A stretch of 64,000 bases of DNA from an uncultured Muribaculaceae bacterium (GTDB taxonomy: Bacteria; Bacteroidota; Bacteroidia; Bacteroidales; Muribaculaceae). The position numbers and the translations under genes are program-made. The notes beneath the pieces are model-generated. The model saw nothing but the letters and a program-made list of their open reading frames with translations. It made no database searches and had not been told where the DNA came from. Every line of letters begins with the position of its first letter. The stretch's first letter is position 1. Where the stretch lies: positions 372,001 through 436,000 of the forward strand of contig CAUBJF010000001.1 in the NCBI GenBank assembly GCA_958436175.1, read 5' to 3'. Shown piece by piece: positions 36,940 to 45,376 of this stretch.

Positions 36940-36970
36940 CAAAGATAATACATCCTTGCAACACAGCAAA
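36940..36970 (-). promoter_or_regulatory. Promoter of the unknown three-gene operon
   Basis: On the minus strand TTTG (36970-36967), a 19-nt spacer and TATCTTTG (36947-36940) match the Bacteroidota promoter exactly. It is divergent from the WYL regulator promoter ~95 bp away, so one regulator site between them could control both. Confidence 0.75.
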
Positions 36971-37040
36971 AAAATAATGCCTCTTTTCAATGTTCTCGCT
37001 GCAAAATTATATAGAGATTGGGCCACTTCACGGCGCAGTT

Positions 37041-37072
37041 ATTGTCCGGAATAAAAAAATACATTATTTTTG
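37041..37072 (+). promoter_or_regulatory. Promoter of the WYL regulator gene
   Basis: ATTG (37041-37044), a 20-nt spacer and TATTTTTG (37065-37072). The ATG at 37077 is only 4 nt after the box, so the mRNA probably starts at or within a few bases of the start codon. Confidence 0.65.
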
Positions 37073-37076
37073 CGCT

Positions 37077-38030
37077 ATGGCTCAAAGCACCGATTTGCTA
37101 CGCAGATATATATGGCTTACCGACCTGGTCTATCGCCATGGTAGGATCACTTTTGAAGAGGTCGCTCGCGCCTGGCGCTATTCTGCGCTCAATCCGCATC
37201 CGGGCGAGCCTTTGCCTCGCCGGTCGTTTGTGAGACATCGTCGTGAAATTTCAGTGATCTTAGGCGTGGAGATACGCTGCGACAAATCGACCAACACATA
37301 TTATATAGCCGACCGCGAGGCTCTTGAACGCGGGAGCACTCTTGCCCGCATGATTGATACGCTCGCCATCGAGAATGAATTGCGACGTAATCCCGAGCTA
37401 CGCTCACGCATCCTTACCGACTATGTGCCCGACGGCGAGCAGTGGCTGCCCGTAATTGCCGGAGCCATGGCCAAGAACCTGTGTGTGACTATGGAATACC
37501 GCTCGTTCCACAACGAACTGAAATATACGGAGCATGCCGAGCCTTACTGCCTGAAGAGCTACGGACGACGCTGGTATCTGCTTGCGCGTATCCATGAAGA
37601 TTATACTCTAACAACATTCGGACTTGTCCGCATAATTTCGCTCGAACTCAGCGATGAGACTTTCGTCATTCCCGACCACTTCGATGCAGCGGCCTTTTTC
37701 GCAGATTTCATGGGAGTGATTACTGATCACAGCGTCAAGAAAGAAAGCGTGACAGTGGCGGTCGACGAGGATTTCGCACCTCACATGCGCAATGTACCAC
37801 TGCATCCCTCCCAGAAAGAGGGAAGAATACGATATCCTGACGGTTCGGAAGATGCTACATTCGAGTGGAGCCTGAGGCCCACCCCCGATTTCCTCATGGA
37901 ATTATACCGCTACGGCTCCTCGCTTGAGGTACTCTCTCCGAAGTGGGTCCGCGACACTATAGCGCGTTGGGCCACACATCACAGCAAGCTCTACGGCGCC
38001 CCAGACGATTGCAACGCAATCATTCCATGA
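37077..38030 (+). CDS. WYL-domain transcriptional regulator
   Basis: A 317-residue regulator. I start it at the ATG for 'MAQSTDLLRRY' because the longer in-frame version would run through the promoter. The N-terminal part resembles a helix-turn-helix domain ('LTDLVYRHGRITFEEVARAWR...LPRRSFVRHRREISVILGVEI'). The C-terminal half holds the WYL domain; the name-giving residues are seen in 'GRRWYLLARI', followed by 'FGLVRIISLEL' and the WCX-like end. WYL proteins bind nucleic acid or nucleotide ligands and often control phage-defence or DNA-damage operons. It is divergent from the unknown three-gene membrane operon and is the natural candidate to control it; that link is inference. Confidence 0.9.
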   Translation: MAQSTDLLRRYIWLTDLVYRHGRITFEEVARAWRYSALNPHPGEPLPRRSFVRHRREISVILGVEIRCDKSTNTYYIADREALERGSTLARMIDTLAIENELRRNPELRSRILTDYVPDGEQWLPVIAGAMAKNLCVTMEYRSFHNELKYTEHAEPYCLKSYGRRWYLLARIHEDYTLTTFGLVRIISLELSDETFVIPDHFDAAAFFADFMGVITDHSVKKESVTVAVDEDFAPHMRNVPLHPSQKEGRIRYPDGSEDATFEWSLRPTPDFLMELYRYGSSLEVLSPKWVRDTIARWATHHSKLYGAPDDCNAIIP

Positions 38031-38056
38031 ATCATACTTAAACGTCGGCAAAAAAT

Positions 38057-38087
38057 TTTGCTGTGTAGAAAAAAAGTAGTACCTTTG
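38057..38087 (+). promoter_or_regulatory. rpsP promoter
   Basis: TTTG (38057-38060), a 19-nt spacer and TACCTTTG (38080-38087): a full match to the Bacteroidota promoter, ~42 nt before the rpsP ATG. Confidence 0.8.
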
Positions 38088-38128
38088 CGCCGCAAAAGCA
38101 ATACAAAACCAATATATCAACAAACTAA

Positions 38129-38659
38129 ATGGCAACAAAAATTAGATTACAACGTCATGGTCGCAAGAACTATGCGTTCTATCCTATTGTCATCGCCGAT
38201 AGCAGGGCACCACGAGATGGTAGATTTATTGAAAGGATAGGTTCCTATAATCCGAACACTAATCCTGCTACAATTACTCTTAACTTCGAACGGGCTTTGT
38301 ATTGGGTGACCGTCGGTGCACAACCCACCGAAACAGTACATGCAATCCTTTCCAAGGAAGGTGTCCTCCTGATGAAGCACCTCATGGGAGGCGTAGCCAA
38401 GGGCGCATTCGACCAGGCAGAAGCCGAACGTCGTTTTGCAGCATGGAAAGCAAAAAGGGATGCCAAAGTGCTCTCGCAGAAGACCTCTATGGCAAGCAAG
38501 GCAGAACAGGAACTCAAAGAGCGCCTCGAAGCCGAGTCCGCCAAGAACAAGGCTAAAGCAGAAGCTGTGGCAAAGAAAAAAGCAGAACTCGCAGCCGCTC
38601 AGGCTGAAGCAGCAGCCGAACAGGTTGCAGAAGCTGAAGAGACTCCTGCTGCAGAATAA
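38129..38659 (+). CDS. rpsP: 30S ribosomal protein S16 with long C-terminal extension
   Basis: A 176-residue S16. The first ~85 residues are the conserved ribosomal domain ('[32 protein letters not shown]', '[13 protein letters not shown]'). Residues ~100-176 form an Ala/Glu/Lys-rich, probably helical tail that is absent from the ~82-residue E. coli protein but usual in Bacteroidota. S16 is needed for assembly of the 30S 5' domain. The gene has its own promoter and a terminator, and appears monocistronic. Confidence 0.97.
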   Translation: MATKIRLQRHGRKNYAFYPIVIADSRAPRDGRFIERIGSYNPNTNPATITLNFERALYWVTVGAQPTETVHAILSKEGVLLMKHLMGGVAKGAFDQAEAERRFAAWKAKRDAKVLSQKTSMASKAEQELKERLEAESAKNKAKAEAVAKKKAELAAAQAEAAAEQVAEAEETPAAE

Positions 38660-38687
38660 TTTTCCGCCTGCCCTTCTTCAACTATAC

Positions 38688-38731
38688 GCAAGGGTGTGTC
38701 CGCCGAGCAGGCCGGCACACCCTTTGCGCTT
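38688..38731 (+). terminator. Terminator after rpsP
   Basis: The stem AAGGGTGTG/CACACCCTT (38690-38698 and 38716-38724) lies 30 nt after the rpsP stop. It is followed by TGCGCTTTATT, a short U-rich tail. Confidence 0.65.
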
Positions 38732-38801
38732 TATTCCGACACCGCTTTTGTCTGTTTATCCTCTCTTCCTTTCTTTTTGAGCCACACACCGAATTCACAA
38801 T

Positions 38802-41800
38802 ATGAAAAAATTCAACGAATATAACGGCTTCAATCTCTCGGACATAAACAAAGACATGCTCGAGCGATGGCATGCCGAAAATCTCTTCCGCAAGAGCCTC
38901 GACCTCCGCGAAGGAGAACCCTCTTTCGTATTCTACGAAGGACCTCCATCCGCCAACGGCATGCCCGGCATCCATCATGTCATGGCCCGTACAATCAAGG
39001 ATCTCTTCTGCCGCTACAAGACAATGAAGGGATTCCATGTCAAGCGCAAAGCCGGCTGGGATACCCACGGTCTGCCTGTCGAACTCGGTGTCGAACGTTC
39101 GCTCGGTATCACCAAGGAAGATATAGGCAAAAAAATAACGGTCGACGAATACAATGCCGCCTGCCGTCGCGAAGTGATGAAATACACCCGTGAATGGGAA
39201 ACGCTTACCGACAAGATGGGCTACTGGGTCGACACCACAGACCCCTACATCACTTACGACAACCGCTACATTGAAACAGTGTGGTGGCTGCTCGCCCAGC
39301 TTTACAAGAAAGGGCTACTCTATAAGGGCTACACCATCCAGCCCTACTCCCCCGCCGCCGGCACAGGCCTCAGCACCCACGAGCTCAATCAGCCCGGCTG
39401 CTACCGCGACGTGAAGGACACCACCTGCATCGCGCAGTTCACCATCACCGACCCCATCGAGCCGATGAAGGGCTGGGGCACACCGACGATGCTCGCCTGG
39501 ACAACAACTCCCTGGACACTTCCTTCGAACACAGCCCTCGCCGTCGGTCCTTCCATCTCCTACAGCATCATACGCACCTACAATCCCTACTCAGGCGCTC
39601 CCGTCACCGTAGTAGTGGCCGACGAACTGGTGCCCACCATATTCAACCCTAAGGCCAAGGACCTCGCCCTGGGCGACTACAAGGCAGGCGACAAACTCAT
39701 CCCCTATGAGACAGTTGCCCATGTCAAGGGTACCGACCTCGTCGGTATGCACTACGAGCAGCTCCTCCCCTGGGTCAATCCCGGCGAAGGCGCTTTCCGC
39801 GTCATCCCCGGCGACTACGTTTCGACCGAGGACGGTACAGGTATCGTACATATCGCCGGTACTTTCGGTGCCGACGACTTACGTGTCTCAAAAGCTGCCG
39901 GTATTCCGCCCCTGCACCTAATCGACCGTGACGGCAACCTTCGCCCGATGGTCGACCTCAAAGGCCGTTTCTACCGCCTCGACGAGCTCGATCCCGACTT
40001 TGTCGCCAAGATGGTCGATGTCGAGACTTACAAGAACTGGGAAGGTAAGTACGTCAAGAATGCATACAATCCCGATGCTGACGAAAACACCGAGACCCTC
40101 GATGTCGAAATCTGCATGGATCTCAAGCTCAGCGGCAAGGTATTCAAAATCGAGAAACACGTCCACAACTATCCTCACTGCTGGCGCACCGACAAGCCCG
40201 TGCTCTACTATCCTCTCGACAGCTGGTTCGTCCGCTCTACAGCCGTCCGCGAACGCATGATGGAGCTGAACAACAGCATCAAATGGAAGCCGGCAAGCAC
40301 AGGTTCTGGCCGTTTCGGAAAATGGCTTGAAAACCTTCAGGACTGGAACCTCTCGCGCAGTCGTTTCTGGGGCACCCCCCTGCCAATCTGGCGTAATGAC
40401 AACGGCTCACAAGAAATCTGCATCGACAGCGTAGAGACTCTCTATAACGAAATCGACAAGGCCGTGGCTGCAGGAGTTATGAAATCCAACCCGCTGCGCG
40501 ACAAAGGCTTCGTGCCCGGGGATTACAGCGTCGAGAACTACGACAAGATCGACCTCCACCGTCCCTATGTCGACGATATAGTCCTCGTTTCGCCTACTGG
40601 CGAACCCATGCACCGCGAAACCGACCTTATCGACGTATGGTTCGACAGCGGTTCGATGCCTTATGCCCAGATCCATTATCCCTTCGAGAACAAAGAAGCT
40701 TTCGACCGCGGCGACCTCTACCCGGCCGACTTCATCGCCGAAGGTGTCGACCAGACACGCGGATGGTTCTTCACACTCCATGCGATAGGCTCTATGGTCT
40801 TCGACTCCCCGGCATTCAAAGCCGTCATCTCCAACGGCCTCGTACTCGACAAGAACGGCGAAAAGATGAGCAAGCGCAAAGGCAATGCCGTCGACCCCTT
40901 CGAAACTATCGAGAAATACGGTTCCGACCCCGTCCGCTGGTACATGATCTGGAGCTCGTCGCCCTGGGACAACCTCAAATATGACAACGAAGGTGTCGAA
41001 GAAGTTTCACGCAAGTTCTTCTCGACCCTCTCGAACACATACAATTTCTTCGCCATGTACGCCAATGTCGACGGCTTCACCGGAGAAGAAGCTGCCGTGC
41101 CCGTAGCCGAGCGTCCTGAAATAGACCGCTGGATACTGTCGCTGCTCAATACACTGATAAAGACCGTCGAAAGTGCTCTCGAAGACTACGAACCCACAAA
41201 GGCAGCGCGTGCTATCAACGAATTCGTTCTCGACAACCTCTCGAACTGGTACGTGCGTCTCAACCGCAAGCGTTTCTGGAACCGTGGTCTTGAAAAGGAC
41301 AAAATCGCTGCCTACCAGACACTTCTCACCTGCCTCACGACAGTTGCAGAGCTCATGGCTCCGATTGCGCCTTTCTTCAGCGACCGCCTCTACCGCGACC
41401 TCACCGGCAAGGATTCAGTCCATCTGGCTTCCTTCCCGGTTGCCGACGACGCACTTATCGACAAAAAGCTCGAACAGCGCATGGACATCGCCCAGCGCCT
41501 CACTTCGCTTGTACTCTCGCTTCGCAAGAAAGCCAACATCAAGGTACGCCAGCCGCTTGCCAAGATGCTCGTCCCGGCGAACGAAGAAGAGCTCGTCAAA
41601 GCCATCGAGACTGTGGCTTCCATAGTCAAGACCGAGGTCAACGTGAAGGAGCTCAAGGTCGTAAGCACCGACAACGAAGTATTCGTTAAGCGAGTTGAAC
41701 CGGACTTCAAGAAACTCGGCCCGAAATTCGGAAAGCTGATGAAGCAGGCCGCCGTTATAATAAAGGGCTTCGATGCCAAGAGCATCTCGACCCTCGAGCG

Positions 41801-42209
41801 TGACGGCAAGATCGACATCGACGTCGACGGCACCAAAGCCACCGTCGAACTCACCGACGTACGCATCATCTCCGAGGATATCCCCGGCTGGCTCGTGGCC
41901 AACGACGGCAACTATACCGTTGCGCTCGACATAGACGTAACCCCGGCACTGCAGCGCGAAGGCATAGCCCGCGAGATTATAAACCGCATACAGAATATCC
42001 GCAAGAAACGCGGATATGAGATAACCGACCGTATCAACATCATATTCCTGCCCTGCGCAGAAATCGAAGAAGTAGTGAAGGACTACGGCGAATATATCGC
42101 CGCCCAGGTCCTCGCCGATGCCGTCGTAATAGAAGACTCCGACGATAAAGACCTTGAGATTCTCGATATCGACGACCTCAAGCTCGGAGCCATCATCAAC
42201 CTTGCATAA
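38802..42209 (+). CDS. ileS: Isoleucyl-tRNA synthetase
   Basis: A 1135-residue class I synthetase that charges tRNA-Ile. The HIGH-equivalent is 'GIHHVMAR' near residue 51 and the second signature 'GEKMSKRKGNAVDP' is near residue 690. Between them lies the CP1 editing domain that hydrolyses Val-tRNA-Ile ('LAWTTTPWTLPSNTALAVGP'). The C-terminal anticodon-binding and helical extension are complete. Its length and the HHVMAR variant fit the longer, eukaryote-like IleS type often found in Bacteroidota. It appears to be transcribed alone with a strong terminator. Confidence 0.98.
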   Translation: MKKFNEYNGFNLSDINKDMLERWHAENLFRKSLDLREGEPSFVFYEGPPSANGMPGIHHVMARTIKDLFCRYKTMKGFHVKRKAGWDTHGLPVELGVERSLGITKEDIGKKITVDEYNAACRREVMKYTREWETLTDKMGYWVDTTDPYITYDNRYIETVWWLLAQLYKKGLLYKGYTIQPYSPAAGTGLSTHELNQPGCYRDVKDTTCIAQFTITDPIEPMKGWGTPTMLAWTTTPWTLPSNTALAVGPSISYSIIRTYNPYSGAPVTVVVADELVPTIFNPKAKDLALGDYKAGDKLIPYETVAHVKGTDLVGMHYEQLLPWVNPGEGAFRVIPGDYVSTEDGTGIVHIAGTFGADDLRVSKAAGIPPLHLIDRDGNLRPMVDLKGRFYRLDELDPDFVAKMVDVETYKNWEGKYVKNAYNPDADENTETLDVEICMDLKLSGKVFKIEKHVHNYPHCWRTDKPVLYYPLDSWFVRSTAVRERMMELNNSIKWKPASTGSGRFGKWLENLQDWNLSRSRFWGTPLPIWRNDNGSQEICIDSVETLYNEIDKAVAAGVMKSNPLRDKGFVPGDYSVENYDKIDLHRPYVDDIVLVSPTGEPMHRETDLIDVWFDSGSMPYAQIHYPFENKEAFDRGDLYPADFIAEGVDQTRGWFFTLHAIGSMVFDSPAFKAVISNGLVLDKNGEKMSKRKGNAVDPFETIEKYGSDPVRWYMIWSSSPWDNLKYDNEGVEEVSRKFFSTLSNTYNFFAMYANVDGFTGEEAAVPVAERPEIDRWILSLLNTLIKTVESALEDYEPTKAARAINEFVLDNLSNWYVRLNRKRFWNRGLEKDKIAAYQTLLTCLTTVAELMAPIAPFFSDRLYRDLTGKDSVHLASFPVADDALIDKKLEQRMDIAQRLTSLVLSLRKKANIKVRQPLAKMLVPANEEELVKAIETVASIVKTEVNVKELKVVSTDNEVFVKRVEPDFKKLGPKFGKLMKQAAVIIKGFDAKSISTLERDGKIDIDVDGTKATVELTDVRIISEDIPGWLVANDGNYTVALDIDVTPALQREGIAREIINRIQNIRKKRGYEITDRINIIFLPCAEIEEVVKDYGEYIAAQVLADAVVIEDSDDKDLEILDIDDLKLGAIINLA

Positions 42210-42221
42210 ACCAAAATTCCG

Positions 42222-42260
42222 GAGAGCGCCGGATGATCTGTCCGGCGCTCTCTTTTATAT
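42222..42260 (+). terminator. Intrinsic terminator after ileS
   Basis: A perfect 12-bp stem, GAGAGCGCCGGA and TCCGGCGCTCTC with a 7-nt loop, is followed by TTTTATAT. This is the strongest intrinsic terminator in the window. Since it lies only 15 nt before the next ATG, the downstream gene needs a promoter within or just after the hairpin, or depends on readthrough. Confidence 0.85.
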
Positions 42261-42274
42261 TAGATTTAATAGCC

Positions 42275-42655
42275 ATGAGCGAACAAGTACGTTATTCTGA
42301 CGAGGAGCTCGAAGAATTCCGGCAACTTATCCTATCGAAAATCGAGAAAGCCACAGCCCTCTACGACGAGCTCTGTGCCAGTCTTCGCAACAACGACGGT
42401 AACGACACCGCCGACACATCACCTACATTCAAAGTGCTCGAGGAAGGAGCCAGCACCCTCGAACGCGAAGCAAACGCACGTCTGGCAGAACGTCAGCGCC
42501 AGTTCATAAACCATCTGCGCGCCGCCCTCGTACGCATCGACAACAAAACCTACGGCATCTGCCGCGCCACCGGCAAGCTCATCCCCAAGGAACGCCTCCG
42601 GGCTGTGCCTCACGCCACCCTCTGCGTCGAGGAAAAGAACAAAAGCAACCACTGA
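42275..42655 (+). CDS. TraR/DksA-family zinc-finger protein
   Basis: A 126-residue protein of DksA-like layout: an N-terminal helical hairpin (~1-80) and a C-terminal zinc-finger region ('YGICRATGKLIPKERLRAVPHATLC'). DksA relatives enter the RNA polymerase secondary channel and tune rRNA and stress transcription with ppGpp. The finger retains two of the four cysteines (in 'GICR' and 'TLCVE'), as in many Bacteroidota members, so metal binding may be weak or absent. I start it at the ATG for 'MSEQVRYSD'; the upstream in-frame residues run through the ileS terminator. lspA follows by 6 bp. Confidence 0.9.
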   Translation: MSEQVRYSDEELEEFRQLILSKIEKATALYDELCASLRNNDGNDTADTSPTFKVLEEGASTLEREANARLAERQRQFINHLRAALVRIDNKTYGICRATGKLIPKERLRAVPHATLCVEEKNKSNH

Positions 42656-42661
42656 TAAAGA

Positions 42662-43315
42662 ATGCAGACAAGCTCCCGACAGCGCCGCCAGATCACCATG
42701 GCGGCTATCGTCTTAGCCCTGGTCATTATCATCGACCAGGCAGTCAAAATATGGGTCAAAACAAGTTTCTATCTCGGCGAAGACCTCGAGATACTGCCTT
42801 TCTTCCACTTACGCTTCATCCAGAACAACGGCATGGCCTTCGGTATGGAGCTGGGAAGCAAACTGTTCCTGACTGTTTTCAGGCTCGTTCTCTTCGGGCT
42901 TCTGATATGGTACATACTGAAGCTCACTAAAATAGGAAGAGCGGCGACGGGCTATGTGGCCTGTGTCGCACTCATAGCGGCCGGAGCTTTCGGCAACATC
43001 ATAGATTGCGTTTTCTACGGGGAAATATTCACTAACCCCGTACCGCCCGAAATTGCCAGCTTCGTCCCCTGGGGCGACGGCTACGGCACACTGTTCCACG
43101 GACTTGTCGTCGACATGCTCTATTTTCCTCTCTTCGAATTCACCTGGCCTTCATGGATACCTGTCATAGGAGGTAAATTCTTCTCCTTCTTCGACCCTGT
43201 GTTCAATATCGCCGATTCGGCCATCACTGTAGGCATGTTTGCCATCATCTGCTTCTATTCCAAGTACATCAACGCCGAATATGTCCGTCCGGAGAACAAA
43301 GATGAAGAGATGTAG
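42662..43315 (+). CDS. lspA: Lipoprotein signal peptidase (SPase II)
   Basis: A 217-residue inner-membrane aspartyl protease that removes signal peptides from prolipoproteins. Four membrane helices are visible. The catalytic dyad is in 'GNIIDCVFYG' and 'FNIADSAITVG'. It is longer than the E. coli enzyme owing to a periplasmic insertion of ~40 residues between the two aspartates, common in Bacteroidota. Its 3' end overlaps by 14 bp a gene for a lipoprotein, i.e. one of its own substrates. Confidence 0.97.
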   Translation: MQTSSRQRRQITMAAIVLALVIIIDQAVKIWVKTSFYLGEDLEILPFFHLRFIQNNGMAFGMELGSKLFLTVFRLVLFGLLIWYILKLTKIGRAATGYVACVALIAAGAFGNIIDCVFYGEIFTNPVPPEIASFVPWGDGYGTLFHGLVVDMLYFPLFEFTWPSWIPVIGGKFFSFFDPVFNIADSAITVGMFAIICFYSKYINAEYVRPENKDEEM

Positions 43316-44111
43316 CGTCATATCCGTACTCTCACTGGCCGCGCTGGCTTGCGGCTGCTCCAAAGTTCCGAAGGAAGTGATTCCTCCGGAAGAAATGGCG
43401 CAGCTCATGGCCGACGTTTATACGGGAGAGGCATACATCGACATGAACCGGGGCTCTTTCTACAACGACTCGACGCGACAGGTAGTGCAGCAAAGCGTCT
43501 ACGCCAAATACGGAGTAACCCCTGAGCAGGTCGACTCTTCTTTCGGATGGTACGGACGCAACATCGACAAATACATGGATGTCTACGACCGCACTATCGA
43601 AATCCTCGAACACCGCCTTATCGAGACAGGCAACCGCATAGCCGCCGAGAACGCGCTGTCGATTGCAGGCGACTCTGTCGACGTGTGGCCCAATCCCCGT
43701 TTCATGACCTTCAACGCCAAACTGCCGTCGCCTGTCGCAACATTTTCATTCGCAAGCGATGATAACTGGGAACGCGGCGACTCCTACACATGGCGAGCCA
43801 AATTTTTCAATAACAATGGCCTGAGCCGATGGAGCATCGTGGCAGAGTATGACGACGGCGAGGTACAGTTCGCAACTAAAAACATCTCGACCGACGGCTG
43901 GAGCGAAATAGTGCTGTCGACCGACTCGACACGCTCGGTACAACGTCTTTACGGCTATCTTACAGCCTCCTACCCGGATGGCTCGTCGATGAGGATCGAC
44001 AGCATGTCGATGGTTCGCAAACGTATCAATCCCCATAATTACTTCCTGCCCAACCGTTCATTCCGCTTCCCGGGTCTGGGCACACCTGCCGACAGTACAA
44101 AAAAGGAATGA
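43302..44111 (+). CDS. DUF4296 lipoprotein
   Basis: A 269-residue protein starting at the ATG for 'MKRCSVISVL'. The signal peptide ends in an SPase II-type site ('LAALACGCS', lipidated Cys at 17 or 19). 'EVIPPEEMAQLMADVYTGEAYID' is the DUF4296 signature; the remaining ~150 residues form a beta-rich C-terminal domain with 'FATKNISTDGWSEIVLS'. The function is unknown. The overlap with lspA is often conserved in Bacteroidales, which suggests an envelope role. The next small gene starts within its stop codon (ATGA). Confidence 0.85.
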   Translation: MKRCSVISVLSLAALACGCSKVPKEVIPPEEMAQLMADVYTGEAYIDMNRGSFYNDSTRQVVQQSVYAKYGVTPEQVDSSFGWYGRNIDKYMDVYDRTIEILEHRLIETGNRIAAENALSIAGDSVDVWPNPRFMTFNAKLPSPVATFSFASDDNWERGDSYTWRAKFFNNNGLSRWSIVAEYDDGEVQFATKNISTDGWSEIVLSTDSTRSVQRLYGYLTASYPDGSSMRIDSMSMVRKRINPHNYFLPNRSFRFPGLGTPADSTKKE

Positions 44112-44341
44112 AACGCTACCTTGCACGCAAAGTGATCCACGGAGGAAGGGAATATGGGCTGTCGATTGTAACGATAAAAAAAGACTCCGACATGAGATGG
44201 CATGTCGAAGTGGAAAAATTTGTACGTGAAGTCTATTCAACTACGTACCATGACGGCACTATCGTAATATGCAATCCTGATGACAACACTCAGCCATATA
44301 CAGATGGCAATCTCGAACCGGCATTGCTTTTTCTGCCTTAG
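44108..44341 (+). CDS. Small protein of unknown function
   Basis: A 77-residue soluble protein, beta-rich by eye ('YGLSIVTIKKDSDMRWHVEVEKFVREV'), without signal peptide. Support for it being a real gene: 4-bp ATGA overlap with the DUF4296 gene, amino-acid composition like a folded protein, and a stop that exactly abuts the convergent gene (shared TTAG, 44338-44341). I do not recognise a family. Confidence 0.6.
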   Translation: MKRYLARKVIHGGREYGLSIVTIKKDSDMRWHVEVEKFVREVYSTTYHDGTIVICNPDDNTQPYTDGNLEPALLFLP

Positions 44342-44709
44342 CCCTGGTTGTCTTCTTTGGAAAGAAGCCGGCGGAGACGGTCTCCTAAAGTTTCCTTGGG
44401 CATCTTGAGGTGTACGTTGACTTTCGGAGATTTCTTATCAAGAAAAATAATCGACGAATGAAGGACAATCGCGATCCATTCTTCAAAAGGGACTATAGCA
44501 TGGATTCTCTCGAGAGGGACGCGATGGAAAGGAGAGTTGGGCTCAACGCTGTTGATGACAAGGCAGTCCAATGGGCCGTCCATATCTATAGATACATTGT
44601 GGTGCTCCGTGGCGCAGTCGAAAAGAAGAGGTATGTTTAGAAAGTCGGGACTTTCCGGAAGCTTCTTATATTTGCTGTATAAAGATTGTATTACTTGTTT
44701 GGATATCAT
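44338..44709 (-). CDS. Conserved-looking hypothetical protein
   Basis: A 123-residue soluble protein beginning 'MISKQVIQSLYSKYKKLPESPD'. It has alternating strand-like segments ('HNVSIDMDGPLDCLVINSV', 'EEWIAIVLHSSIIFLDKKS') and a basic C-terminal tail. It looks like a small alpha/beta protein; the function is unknown. It is convergent with the small gene at 44108 (4-bp stop overlap) and divergent from the DUF3127 gene. A TACTTTTG -7-like box for it lies at 44915-44908 on the minus strand without a good -33. Confidence 0.65.
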   Translation of the reverse strand: MISKQVIQSLYSKYKKLPESPDFLNIPLLFDCATEHHNVSIDMDGPLDCLVINSVEPNSPFHRVPLERIHAIVPFEEWIAIVLHSSIIFLDKKSPKVNVHLKMPKETLGDRLRRLLSKEDNQG

Positions 44710-44858
44710 AGCTGGTTGTTAGTGTCGTTCATTAGAACCTGACTTATAAACCAACGAGAAAGGCCAAGTGTTGTTTCATTTAACAAATTAACGACTATTT
44801 CACAGTCGTAACCTGTTCGTAACATAATTGTATATACCTTGTCCCGATTAGATTTTTT

Positions 44859-44890
44859 GTTGTCGTTAATAAAAAAAATAAGTAACTTTG
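44859..44890 (+). promoter_or_regulatory. Promoter of the DUF3127 gene
   Basis: TAACTTTG (44883-44890) fits TAnnTTTG exactly. A GTTG (44859-44862) stands 20 nt upstream, three of four bases of TTTG. Confidence 0.6.
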
Positions 44891-44945
44891 CGTGATTGAT
44901 AATGTTGCAAAAGTAATAAAAAAATTCAAACAACACATATATTAA

Positions 44946-45302
44946 ATGGAAATCAAAGGAAGAATTATCGCAGCCCTGCCCGAAGTGTCCGGCACATCGC
45001 GCACAGGTAACCTCTGGAAGAAGAGAGAATACGTACTGGAGAACAATGAAGGCAGCTTCCCCCGTAAGGTCGCTTTCACATGCTTCGGAGACAATGCCGA
45101 CAAAATCCAGCTTCAGGTAGGCCAGAATGTGACAATGTACTTCGACATCGAATCGCGTGAATACAACGGCCGCTGGTACACCGACATACGCTGCTGGCGT
45201 GCCGACATCGAACAAAATGCCGCAGAGGCAGCGCCCCAGGTTCCGGCTGCAAATCCCGGTGCCGTACCTCCCCCTCCGCTGCCCGACGATATACCCTTCT
45301 GA
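44946..45302 (+). CDS. DUF3127 protein, OB-fold type, with SSB-like acidic tip
   Basis: A 118-residue protein. Residues ~1-88 match DUF3127 ('MEIKGRIIAALPEVSGTSRTGNLWKKREYVLE', 'FTCFGDNADKI', 'YFDIESREYNGRWYTDIRCWR'), a Bacteroidota family with the strand pattern of an OB fold like SSB. A Pro/Ala-rich flexible linker follows and the protein ends in 'PDDIPF', the same acidic-hydrophobic tip that SSB uses to recruit repair and replication proteins. Single-strand DNA binding or interaction with the SSB network is therefore plausible but unproven. It has its own promoter and lies 74 bp before proS. Confidence 0.88.
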   Translation: MEIKGRIIAALPEVSGTSRTGNLWKKREYVLENNEGSFPRKVAFTCFGDNADKIQLQVGQNVTMYFDIESREYNGRWYTDIRCWRADIEQNAAEAAPQVPAANPGAVPPPPLPDDIPF

Positions 45303-45376
45303 TCTATCATCCGCAAAGACAAAACTAAGACTCAAATCCGAATCACATATCCTCATTTTCACACGCTGTTATTGCA

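Noticed and set aside
44710..45362. Minus-strand open frame across the DUF3127 gene
   Set aside because: Antisense to a gene with clear family match and promoter; its composition is not protein-like.
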